Part shown: positions 1-6,613 of the stretch, in pieces | Numbering within the stretch: position 1 is the first letter of the stretch | Layout of the letters: each line of letters opens with the position of its first letter | Program-made: the position numbers and the translations under genes | Origin: Caldilineaceae bacterium | Lineage (GTDB): Bacteria > Chloroflexota > Anaerolineae > Caldilineales > Caldilineaceae | Direction of reading: 5' to 3' | Assembly (NCBI GenBank): GCA_015494005.1 | Contig: WGCB01000324.1 | Span: forward strand, 1-7,236 | DNA length: 7,236 nt | Notes under the pieces: generated by a model | What the model was told of the DNA's origin: nothing | The model's input: the letters and a program-made list of their open reading frames with translations, nothing else | Databases searched by the model: none

Positions 1-444
1 AATCAGCGTGCCCCGAAATTCCCCATCCTCCGGAGCGCTCATGTCCCCGGACGGGCCAGTGCGAGCCAGCCAGCTGGGCAGGACGTCGCCGCCCAGGGCT
101 GCGTCCCGGTCGGAGGAGGCCATCCAGGTCGGCAGCAAGCTGCTGCCCAGCTCCGGTGACGCGACTGCCGCGGCTGTCGAGCTTCGGCTCGGCGCTGTCA
201 GGCGGGTGGACGCAGTCGTCCACTCCGAAACAGGGAGAGCCTGCACGGCCTCCTCCTGGCTCGCGGTCGACGGGCCGACGGCCGGCTCCGCTCTTCGACC
301 CGGCAGGGGGATGGAGCCGGAGTAGCTGGCGGCTGGCTGGACGATGGTGAGCAGCAGGGCCAGCACGGCCAGCAGGTTCAGCGCGCGGCCGAGATGGCCT
401 TCCTGGGTGAAGGATGATCGGATCGGGGTTCGAGGGAAGTACAT
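1..444 (-). CDS. Secreted protein of unknown function, N-terminal part (runs off left edge)
   Basis: An uninterrupted minus-strand frame of 148 codons begins at the ATG at 444-442 and is still open at base 1, so the C-terminus is missing. TTGGAG (451-456) lies 6 nt upstream of the ATG and supports this start. The first 20 residues contain Arg5, Arg9 and Arg20. A hydrophobic stretch at about residues 21-35 (ALNLLAVLALLLTIV) is followed by QPAAS, a plausible signal peptidase I site near residue 40. There is no lipobox cysteine, and no cysteine at all in the visible part. The mature part is rich in Ser, Ala, Thr and Pro and matches no domain I know. Codon choice (CGA, TCA, ACA, ACT) is looser than in the genes to the right, which may mean weaker selection or transfer. 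It lies downstream of the TlpA-like gene, 196 nt away, and may have its own promoter. Export is an inference; function is unknown. Confidence 0.68.
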   Translation of the reverse strand, partial: MYFPRTPIRSSFTQEGHLGRALNLLAVLALLLTIVQPAASYSGSIPLPGRRAEPAVGPSTASQEEAVQALPVSEWTTASTRLTAPSRSSTAAAVASPELGSSLLPTWMASSDRDAALGGDVLPSWLARTGPSGDMSAPEDGEFRGTLI

Positions 445-450
445 AGTCTG

Positions 451-456
451 CTCCAA
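451..456 (-). promoter_or_regulatory. Ribosome binding site of the left-edge secreted protein
   Basis: On the minus strand TTGGAG stands 6 nt (445-450) before the ATG at 444. It fixes the start of a frame that has no stop codon inside the window and could otherwise be missed. Confidence 0.6.
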
Positions 457-640
457 AAGTGGGTCACGGTTGGAAAATGTCGGCCTGAGATCGGAAAGGA
501 TGCTACTAAGGCGAAAACGGGTTTCTAAACTTCGGGCCTCGAGTTAGCCAGGGAAAGATGTTTAGAGCTCTATTTGCGGCTCAATAAAGTCCGAGGTGCT
601 GCACGGTCTGGTATGGGGGCGGCGCCTTGGGGGCGCACGG
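457..640. other. Intergenic region, relatively A+T-rich
   Basis: This spacer between the TlpA-like gene and the left-edge secreted protein gene is clearly richer in A and T than the rest of the window, especially at about 470-600. That is what a promoter region would look like here. I looked for a paired -35/-10 on the minus strand and found only partial matches (for example TTGAGC near 576-583 with no good -10 at normal spacing), so no promoter is assigned. No small gene with a convincing start is visible. Confidence 0.5.
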
Positions 641-1954
641 TTACGGGGCTGGCGCCTCCAGGAGCCGGTCCAGGTAGTCGGTCACCTGCTCCGGGGAGAG
701 CTGCCCCACGTGCCGGGCCACCACCCGGCCCTCCGCGTCCAGGAAGTAGGTGGTGGGGAAGCCCCGCACCTGGTAGGCCTGGGCCGTGGCGCCGCTCTGG
801 TCCAGGACCACCGAGTAGGTCATGCCTTCCTGCTCCAGGTAGTTCTCCACCGGAGCCTGCTCCTCCTTGACGTTGATGCCCACGAACTGCACGCCCCGCT
901 CCGCGTAGCGGGCATGGGCCTCCACCAGGACGGGCGCCTGGCGGCGGCAGAAGGGACACCACGTGGTCCAGAAGCTCAGGAGCACTGGCTGGCCCCGGAG
1001 ATCGTCCAGTGCCAGGACACCCTCCTCGGTGTTCACTGTGGGCAGGGTGAAGGCCGGCGCTAGATCACCCACGCCTGTGCCCCGTGCCTCGGTGCTCTGC
1101 TCTGCCTGGGAGGACTCGGTGGCTTCACTGGTCTGAGCTGAGCTGGCCTCTGCCTGGACGGGCTCCACCTCCTGGCTTTCGGTGAGTGGGGCCGCTTCCA
1201 CCTTCTCGACGGCCCCCTGGGGAGAGGACGGCTCGTCCTCGCGCCACTCCAGGCCCGCATTGAAGCTGACCCGGGCCTGGGCCTGGAGGGCCGCCAGGAT
1301 CGCCTCCCGAGAAAGGCCTTGGGCCTGGCTCTCGGCCAAGAGGAAGCCCTCCACCCGCACCAGGCGCTGGAAATAGGCCTGGAACTGGGCCTCACTGATG
1401 CCCTCGGCCTCCAGAGCGGCGGTCAACGCCTGGGGCGTGACGCCGCTGCTGGCCAGGAAATCGGCCAGAGTGGCCTGGACGCTCTCCGGAGCCACGGCGA
1501 ACCCGGCCTGGTCCGCGGCCTGGAGCACCAGAGCCTGGTTGATGGCCTGCTCCAGGTGAGTCTGGGGATCCGTGGCGGCTGTCGTGCCCAGCAGGGCCGC
1601 CATGACCTGGTCCACTCGGCTGGCCAGCCGTAGATCCTCGGCCTGGATGGCCTGCCCGTTGACCAGGGCTACGGCCTCTGCCACGTCCTGGCTCGGGCCC
1701 TCCACGGCCTGGACGGGGGCGGCTTTCTCCCCGGCGGGCGGGGCGCTCTCCGGCGCTGCAAGAGAGGCGGGGACGGCTGGCCGGTCCACGGAGGCGCTGG
1801 TCCGCTGGGCCCGCTCCTCCTGGGGCGGGGCCGGCGCCGTGATCAGCGGGTGCAGCCCGGCGATGAAGAGGCTCAGGAAGCCCAGGGCCACGGCCACAGC
1901 CACGACCATGGTCCCGCTTCGGGGACGGGAAAGGCGTTCGGTGGTCATTTGCAT
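641..1954 (-). CDS. Membrane-anchored SurA N-terminal-like / TlpA-type thioredoxin fusion protein
   Basis: 437 residues with a modular layout. Residues 1-15 are basic, and about 16-35 form one membrane helix or uncleaved signal anchor. Residues 36-90 are a Pro/Ala/Glu linker. About 91-230 resemble the N-terminal chaperone domain of SurA/PpiD-type proteins: an 'A.VNG..I' opening (ALVNGQAI, 96-103), then helices including 'INQALVLQAA' and a 'FQAYFQRL' segment. Residues 240-292 are a second low-complexity Glu/Ser/Ala linker. About 293-433 form a TlpA/ResA-like thioredoxin domain with 'GDLAPAFTLP', the redox motif W332-C-P-F-C336 and the cis-proline segment GFP400T. The only two cysteines in the protein are those of the active site. 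TlpA-type proteins exchange thiols and disulfides outside the cytoplasm, for example in cytochrome c maturation. The partner here is unknown. No parvulin PPIase domain lies between the two modules. The start is supported by GGAGGA 9 nt upstream. Confidence 0.88.
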   Translation of the reverse strand: MQMTTERLSRPRSGTMVVAVAVALGFLSLFIAGLHPLITAPAPPQEERAQRTSASVDRPAVPASLAAPESAPPAGEKAAPVQAVEGPSQDVAEAVALVNGQAIQAEDLRLASRVDQVMAALLGTTAATDPQTHLEQAINQALVLQAADQAGFAVAPESVQATLADFLASSGVTPQALTAALEAEGISEAQFQAYFQRLVRVEGFLLAESQAQGLSREAILAALQAQARVSFNAGLEWREDEPSSPQGAVEKVEAAPLTESQEVEPVQAEASSAQTSEATESSQAEQSTEARGTGVGDLAPAFTLPTVNTEEGVLALDDLRGQPVLLSFWTTWCPFCRRQAPVLVEAHARYAERGVQFVGINVKEEQAPVENYLEQEGMTYSVVLDQSGATAQAYQVRGFPTTYFLDAEGRVVARHVGQLSPEQVTDYLDRLLEAPAP

Positions 1955-1963
1955 GGTGACGAT

Positions 1964-1969
1964 TCCTCC
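1964..1969 (-). promoter_or_regulatory. Ribosome binding site of the SurA-N/TlpA fusion gene
   Basis: GGAGGA on the minus strand, 9 nt before the ATG at 1954. A second in-frame ATG lies two codons later (1948), but the spacing favours the first. Confidence 0.7.
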
Positions 1970-2063
1970 AGGCAGTGGGAGCGCCGGTCAATGGAGAAAC
2001 TGGCGGACAGATGTTAGGAAAGGTGAGGACGGGGTGCGATGCACGCTGAACAGTCCATCGTCC

Positions 2064-2069
2064 AGTATA
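2064..2069 (-). promoter_or_regulatory. Candidate -10 box upstream of the SurA-N/TlpA fusion gene
   Basis: TATACT on the minus strand matches the sigma-70 type -10 consensus at five of six bases. It lies between the terminator of the upstream unit and the fusion gene, where a new promoter is needed. The hexamer 17 nt further upstream (ATCAAA, 2087-2092) is a poor -35, so the call is tentative. It would give a leader of roughly 100 nt. Confidence 0.35.
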
Positions 2070-2115
2070 TCCTGCTGTTTTTGCCGTTTGATTCAGAGGA
2101 AATGCCGAACATGCA

Positions 2116-2148
2116 AAAGCCCGGAAGGCGGTAGGCCTCCCGGGCTTT
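2116..2148 (-). terminator. Strong stem-loop terminator after the MTA phosphorylase gene
   Basis: Two 14-nt arms (2116-2129 and 2135-2148) pair at 13 of 14 positions, with one A-C mismatch at the tenth pair from the base, around a 5-nt loop. The core is AAAGCCCGG facing CCGGGCTTT. Read on the minus strand, the stem ends in CCCGGGCTT-like pairing and then TTTT (2115-2118). It lies 36 nt past the stop codon at 2185. The T tract is short, so termination may be incomplete. The arms end in AAA/TTT on both sides, but no rightward gene is present to use it. Confidence 0.8.
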
Positions 2149-2184
2149 CGAGGAAATCGAAGGGAATGTAGTGAAGTTACGGCA

Positions 2185-3075
2185 CTATGGGTGCTGGAAA
2201 TACTTGCCGATAATGGCCTCCAGGTTGTCGATGGCCTTCTCTGGGACCAGCGTGCGGTCGGTGATGATGGCGTTCTCCAGGGCGTTGGCCTGGGGGCTGG
2301 GACCCGCGTCGGCCAGGAGCGCGATGGCGTTGGCCACGGCCTGTTTGGCCACCTCCGAGTTGTGCATCAGGGTGCGGATCACCGCCTCCACCGTGACCGG
2401 CTCCTCGCTCTCGTGCCAGACGTCGTAGTCCGTCACGTGGGCCATGACCGCGTAGCTCATCTCCGCCTCCCGAGCCAGCTGAGCCTCGGGCGTGGTGGTC
2501 ATGCCGATGATGTCCATGCCCCACTGGCGGAAGACGTGGCTCTCCGCCTTGGTGCTGAAGCGAGGCCCCTCGATGGTGACGAAGTTGCCCCCCAGGTGGA
2601 CCGGGTTGCCCGTCTGTTCCACCGCCCGGTAGCAGATGCTGCTGAGGAAATCACAGAAGGGCTCGGCCACGCTCACGTGGACCACCAGGCCGTCCGTGCC
2701 CACGTCCGGGTCGTCGAAGAAGCTCAGGGGGCGCAGGCGCGTGCGGTCGAAAAGCTGATCCGGGATGACGATGTGGCCAGGCTTCAGATGCTCCCGTAGG
2801 CTGCCGCAGGCGCTCACCCCGATGAGGTACTCCACCCCCAGCATCTTGAAGCCATAGATGTTGGCCCGTTGATTCAGCCGGGTGGGGCTGATGCGATGCC
2901 CCCGGCCGTGCCGAGCCAGGAAAGCCACCCGCTGGCCGTGGAGCGTCCCCACCATGTAGCTGTCCGACGGCGGGCCGAAGGGCGTCTCCAGGCGGACCTC
3001 CTCCACGTCCTGCAGTGCCTCCATCTGGTAGACCCCGCTGCCCCCGATCACCCCGAAACGGATCCTCTCTGCCAT
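2185..3075 (-). CDS. mtnP: S-methyl-5'-thioadenosine phosphorylase
   Basis: 296 residues, close to the length of human MTAP (283). The enzyme splits 5'-methylthioadenosine with phosphate into adenine and 5-methylthioribose-1-phosphate, a cytosolic step in methionine salvage and polyamine by-product recycling. Visible family motifs are the phosphate-binding GGSGVY (11-16), RHGRGH (55-60), TRLNQRANIYG just after it, ACGS (89-92), EGPRFST (169-175), a methionine-containing IGMTTTPE segment (from about 190) and TDYDVW (215-220). Two aspartates in the TDYD segment match those that mark 6-amino purine (MTA) specificity in MTAP, where purine nucleoside phosphorylases have Asn; this argues against a 6-oxopurine enzyme. 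The start at ATG 3075 is chosen because AAGGAG is 9 nt upstream; an in-frame TTG at 3081 would leave only 3 nt. It is the last gene before a strong terminator. Confidence 0.93.
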   Translation of the reverse strand: MAERIRFGVIGGSGVYQMEALQDVEEVRLETPFGPPSDSYMVGTLHGQRVAFLARHGRGHRISPTRLNQRANIYGFKMLGVEYLIGVSACGSLREHLKPGHIVIPDQLFDRTRLRPLSFFDDPDVGTDGLVVHVSVAEPFCDFLSSICYRAVEQTGNPVHLGGNFVTIEGPRFSTKAESHVFRQWGMDIIGMTTTPEAQLAREAEMSYAVMAHVTDYDVWHESEEPVTVEAVIRTLMHNSEVAKQAVANAIALLADAGPSPQANALENAIITDRTLVPEKAIDNLEAIIGKYFQHP

Positions 3076-3084
3076 GTCCAACCA

Positions 3085-3090
3085 CTCCTT
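3085..3090 (-). promoter_or_regulatory. Ribosome binding site that decides the mtnP start
   Basis: AAGGAG on the minus strand lies 9 nt before ATG 3075 and only 3 nt before the in-frame TTG at 3081. The spacing selects the ATG, removing two residues from the longest possible protein. Confidence 0.7.
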
Positions 3091-3160
3091 CGTATGTTGT
3101 GTTTTGAATGCGCTCGATGTACCCGATCAACCAGCCAACCAGTCGCTCCGCCGCCCACTC

Positions 3161-3634
3161 CTACCGGTTCGGCAGGTACCCTGCGGCCGCGCTCAGGGCA
3201 TCCTCGGCCCGTCGGCGCACCTTCACCGGCATGCGGATGACCATCAGCTCGCCCCCTTCCCCCAGGACCAGCTCGGCTTTGCGCCGCACTTCCTGGATCT
3301 CCCCGCCGCTCAGGTTGGGCCAGACGGAGAAGAAGGCCATCTGGGCCGCCTCGTCGTAGACCACGGTGCTGGGAGGCACCGGCTCGTCCGGTTCCGCCTC
3401 GGTCTCCTCCCAGTTCTGCCGCAGCCACCGGCCCAGTCCCAGCCGCTTGTCGTCCGGCACCAGGACGCCCAACAGGCGGCTGGCCTGGTCCAGCTGGACG
3501 GTCACCTCCTTGCGGACGGACTGCTGAGGGCGTCCTCGCCGCCCCGCGGTGACGCGGATCTCGATCTGGTCCGTGCGGGGCAGCCAGAGGGCGTGAAGAG
3601 GGACTTTGTAGGCCTTCAAAGAATGGATTTTCAT
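3161..3634 (-). CDS. Conserved-looking cytosolic protein of unknown function (157 aa)
   Basis: I do not recognise this family. The protein has 157 residues, no cysteine, no signal peptide and no membrane helix. It opens with MKIHSLKAYKVPLHALWLP, followed by a strand-like, Arg-rich part (TDQIEIRVTAGRRGRP). A middle part contains LGRWLRQNW and an acidic Glu/Pro loop (about 77-88). The last third has a hydrophobic strand AAQMAFFSVWP, the phrase NLSGGEIQEVRRKAELVL, and a basic helix near the C-terminus. Alternating strands and helices suggest a small globular domain. The NLSGGE phrase looks like an ABC signature, but no Walker A or B is present. Its ATG overlaps the TGA of the upstream membrane protein gene (ATGA, 3631-3634), so the two are probably translationally coupled. 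MTA phosphorylase follows after 85 nt. The long upstream extension of this frame, to 4066, is out of frame with the membrane protein gene and not believed. Confidence 0.8.
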   Translation of the reverse strand: MKIHSLKAYKVPLHALWLPRTDQIEIRVTAGRRGRPQQSVRKEVTVQLDQASRLLGVLVPDDKRLGLGRWLRQNWEETEAEPDEPVPPSTVVYDEAAQMAFFSVWPNLSGGEIQEVRRKAELVLGEGGELMVIRMPVKVRRRAEDALSAAAGYLPNR

Positions 3635-4377
3635 GCGTGCTCGCGTTCGCTTTCTGCGGTTCGCTCCAGATTTCGTTCCGGGCCTCGATCCGGGCTTCCC
3701 TGCGGCCAGGCCAGCAGCCCGGCGCTCATGGCCAGGCCCAGCAGCCCCAGCTCCGTGACCCAGAGCCCCCAGCCCGGCGCCAGGGGCCGGTTGTAGAGCT
3801 GGCCGAGGACCGGCAGCACCCGCAGGAAGCCCTGCAGGGGAATCCCCAGGGACGGGAGGGTCACGGCCAGGGTCGCCAGGGCGGAGAGCCAGCGAGGCAG
3901 CAGGGCCAGGAGGGGGCTCACCCCGGCCAGGGCCAGGCAGGCGATCAGGGCCCCGGTCTGCAGGCGGAACTCCGGTGTGAGCAGGCGCTGGGGCGTCCAG
4001 GCCGGGGGCAGCAGGTTGAGCCCGGCCACCGCCGCCACCCCCAGGAGGGCCACCCGCACCGGCCAAGGATAGCCCAGCTCCCCGCGCCAGGCGTGGAGGC
4101 TGAAGGCCAGGCTCACCGCCACCAGGGGCAGGTAGAAGCCCTCCCGCCAGAGGGAGATCTGGCCGCTCTGGACCGGAGGCAGGAACTTCACCACCTCGCC
4201 CAGGTCCAGCCCGGTGATCACCAGGCCCGCGGCCCGGTGGGGCAGCCAGGGGCCGAAGTAGCCGGCCAGGGCCAGCAGCCCGCTCAACGGCAGCAGCCAG
4301 CGCGCCAGCCGGATCCTCCAGGACGGGGCCCCGGCCCCCAGACTTCCCGAGGCCGACCCCAGTAGGGTGGCGCTCAT
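3631..4377 (-). CDS. Six-helix membrane protein of unknown function
   Basis: 248 residues. About six hydrophobic segments are visible: near 27-45, 80-96, 104-123, 140-160, 163-195 (long, possibly broken by Pro/Gly) and 203-224. The first helix is followed by PWLPHRAAGL and a conserved-looking stretch GLDLGEVVKFLP (56-67), which precedes a possible extracellular or periplasmic loop with the sequence SGQISLWREGF. The C-terminal tail is charged (SPDRGPERNLERTAESEREHA-like) and probably cytosolic. I cannot assign a function; no transporter, protease or kinase motif is seen. The ATG (4377-4375) overlaps the TGA of the thioesterase gene, and its own TGA overlaps the ATG of the next gene, so all three are probably translated in a chain. 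A longer frame reaching up to 4752 exists but only shadows the thioesterase gene. Confidence 0.82.
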   Translation of the reverse strand: MSATLLGSASGSLGAGAPSWRIRLARWLLPLSGLLALAGYFGPWLPHRAAGLVITGLDLGEVVKFLPPVQSGQISLWREGFYLPLVAVSLAFSLHAWRGELGYPWPVRVALLGVAAVAGLNLLPPAWTPQRLLTPEFRLQTGALIACLALAGVSPLLALLPRWLSALATLAVTLPSLGIPLQGFLRVLPVLGQLYNRPLAPGWGLWVTELGLLGLAMSAGLLAWPQGSPDRGPERNLERTAESEREHA

Positions 4378-4886
4378 CCGGCGTCTTTCTCCGCCTTCCG
4401 GGCCCGGGCCAGGCGCAGGGCCTGGCGCTGTTTCCCTTCCTCGAAGCGGCGTCGCTCCGCCTCGGTGGTCAGCTCCAGCCGGGGCACCGGGACAGGCCGC
4501 CCGTCCTCCCCCAGGGCCACGTAGATAAAAAAGGCGCTGTTGGTGTGGGTGATCTCCCCGGTGAGCAGGTTCTCCGCTTCCACCCGCACCTCCACCTCCA
4601 TGCTGGTCCGCCCCACGTAGGTGAGCCGCCCCCGCAGGATGAGGAGCTGGCCCACCCGCACCGGCTGGTGGAAGGTCATGCTGTCCACGGCCACGGTCAC
4701 CGCGGGGCGGCGGGCATGCCGGGCCGCCACGATGCCGCCGCACTCGTCGCACAGCTTCAGGATCACGCCACCGTGGACGTTGCCCAGGCTGTTGGCGTGC
4801 TCTGGCTGCATGAACTGGCCCAGAGAGATGGCGGAATCGCTGACTTTGCGCCGTATCGGACGCTCCGGGGCTGGCGTGTCGGACAT
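4374..4886 (-). CDS. Hotdog-fold acyl-CoA thioesterase (YciA/BACH type)
   Basis: 170 residues, one hotdog domain. It hydrolyses acyl-CoA to free acid and CoA in the cytosol; the chain length preferred cannot be read from sequence. The signature is QFMQPEHANSLGNVHGG (24-40), leading into the central helix VILKLCDE (41-48). Asn32 and Asp47, 15 residues apart, match the spacing of the catalytic Asn and Asp in the acyl-CoA hydrolase (ACOT7/BACH) family. Further family features are the strand VAVDSMTFHQPVRVG and the ENLLTGEITHTNSAFFIYVA segment near the end of the domain. A C-terminal basic and acidic helix of about 30 residues extends past the core, as in many family members. AAGGGAG stands 6 nt before the ATG, and a candidate promoter lies 38 nt further up. 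It is the first gene of a probable four-gene unit and overlaps the next gene by ATGA. Confidence 0.92.
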   Translation of the reverse strand: MSDTPAPERPIRRKVSDSAISLGQFMQPEHANSLGNVHGGVILKLCDECGGIVAARHARRPAVTVAVDSMTFHQPVRVGQLLILRGRLTYVGRTSMEVEVRVEAENLLTGEITHTNSAFFIYVALGEDGRPVPVPRLELTTEAERRRFEEGKQRQALRLARARKAEKDAG

Positions 4887-4892
4887 GGATCG

Positions 4893-4899
4893 CTCCCTT
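4893..4899 (-). promoter_or_regulatory. Ribosome binding site of the thioesterase gene
   Basis: AAGGGAG on the minus strand, 6 nt before the ATG at 4886, inside a short leader of the predicted transcript. Confidence 0.65.
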
Positions 4900-4924
4900 G
4901 GTTTCGCGCTGGATGGTGGGGCCT

Positions 4925-4933
4925 ATTGTACCA
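4925..4933 (-). promoter_or_regulatory. Extended -10 promoter candidate for the thioesterase-mtnP unit
   Basis: TGGTACAAT on the minus strand combines a TG extension with TACAAT (4925-4930), five of six matches to the sigma-70 type -10. The zone 17 nt upstream reads CCGGAT (4948-4953), a poor -35, which suits an extended -10 promoter. The predicted start is about 7 nt downstream of the box, giving a leader of about 30 nt that contains the ribosome binding site. It sits alone in the 109-nt gap between the glycosyltransferase stop and the thioesterase start. Confidence 0.55.
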
Positions 4934-4951
4934 CAGGCCGGGCGGAAATCC

Positions 4952-4979
4952 GGGGCTCGCGTTCCCGTTTGGGGCTCGC
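4952..4979. repeat. 9-bp direct repeat upstream of the thioesterase promoter
   Basis: GGGGCTCGC (plus strand) occurs at 4952-4960 and again at 4971-4979, a 19-bp period. The nearer copy touches the -35 zone of the candidate promoter, so the pair could be a regulator binding site. It could also be chance in G+C-rich DNA. Confidence 0.35.
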
Positions 4980-4995
4980 TTGCACCCCGGTCAAC

Positions 4996-6138
<1,143 letters not shown>

Positions 6139-6142
6139 GGCG

Positions 6143-6613
6143 TCACAGCCCGCGGTAGGTCCAGAGGCGGTTGGCGGCGAAGTTCCAGAAGAGGACCACG
6201 CCGATGGCGAAGAGCTTGGCGAAGTTGTAGCTCACGGTGAAGCCCAGGTCCGGGCTGCCGGTGAACTGGACCCAGAAATCATGGAGCTGGCGGTCCACCA
6301 GGTAGAAGACCAGGGTGTTGATCCCCACCCCCACCACGCTCACGGCGATGAACTGGGCCATCTGGGAGGCGGCCTGCCGCTGGCGGCTCTCCGGGAAGGT
6401 CCAGTGCCGGTTCAGGAAGAAGTTCTGGATCATGGCTGTGGAGACGCTGACCACGTTGGCCATCACCGGCGCGAAGCCGGCCAGGTGCACCAGCAGGTTC
6501 AGCACCGCGAAGTCGGTCACCGAGCCCAAGGCGCCCACGGTGGCGAACTTCACGAACCGCTTGGCTTCCTTGCGTTTGCGGGGGCTCATGGGGATGTCTG
6601 GGACTAGGTTCAT
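6143..6613 (-). CDS. GtrA-family membrane protein
   Basis: 156 residues. Four hydrophobic segments in two halves fit the GtrA family, small membrane proteins thought to carry undecaprenyl-phosphate-linked sugars across the membrane for glycan decoration. The family opening is RFVKFATVGALGS (19-31). Each half ends in the same phrase: NFFLNRHWTF (64-73) and NFAANRLWTY (144-153), an internal duplication. The start at 6613 overlaps the TGA of the upstream polymerase-like gene (ATGA), which argues for it, although no good ribosome binding site is seen. A second Met at residue 9 is possible and would also leave the whole domain intact. The GT4 gene follows after 4 nt, so the sugar donor enzyme and the carrier are probably made together. 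Flippase activity is known only for a few members and is an inference here. Confidence 0.9.
   Translation of the reverse strand: MNLVPDIPMSPRKRKEAKRFVKFATVGALGSVTDFAVLNLLVHLAGFAPVMANVVSVSTAMIQNFFLNRHWTFPESRQRQAASQMAQFIAVSVVGVGINTLVFYLVDRQLHDFWVQFTGSPDLGFTVSYNFAKLFAIGVVLFWNFAANRLWTYRGL

Noticed and set aside
8..325. A 105-codon plus-strand frame near the left edge
   Set aside because: The opposite strand has a ribosome binding site, a signal peptide and an unbroken frame through the same bases. The plus-strand translation looks like a Pro/Arg/Ser-rich shadow.
622..636. Possible terminator hairpin just after the SurA-N/TlpA gene
   Set aside because: Only five pairs (GCGCC with GGCGC around a 5-nt loop) and no T tract on the minus strand. 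In G+C-rich DNA this is expected by chance.
2035..2045. Small palindrome GTGCGATGCAC in the leader of the fusion gene
   Set aside because: Four base pairs around a 3-nt loop are too weak to call a riboswitch or operator without conservation data.
3127..3142. Tandem 8-nt near-repeat (TCAACCAG, CCAACCAG) in the gap before mtnP
   Set aside because: Two short copies differing at one base, with no promoter or hairpin tied to them. It overlaps no conserved signal that I can name.
3161..3634. ABC-transporter ATPase reading of the 157-residue protein, from its LSGGE phrase
   Set aside because: No Walker A, Walker B or Q-loop is present, and the protein is too short for an ATPase domain. The phrase is a chance match.
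3635..4066. N-terminal extension of the 157-residue protein to 301 residues
   Set aside because: The extra part is Gly/Pro/Arg-rich and antiparallel in character to nothing known, and it overlaps the membrane protein gene in another frame. The ATGA overlap at 3631-3634 gives a natural start.
4378..4752. N-terminal extension of the membrane protein to 373 residues
   Set aside because: The added part shadows the thioesterase gene in another frame and is Arg/Gly/Pro-rich. The ATG at 4377 overlaps the thioesterase stop and begins a normal membrane protein.
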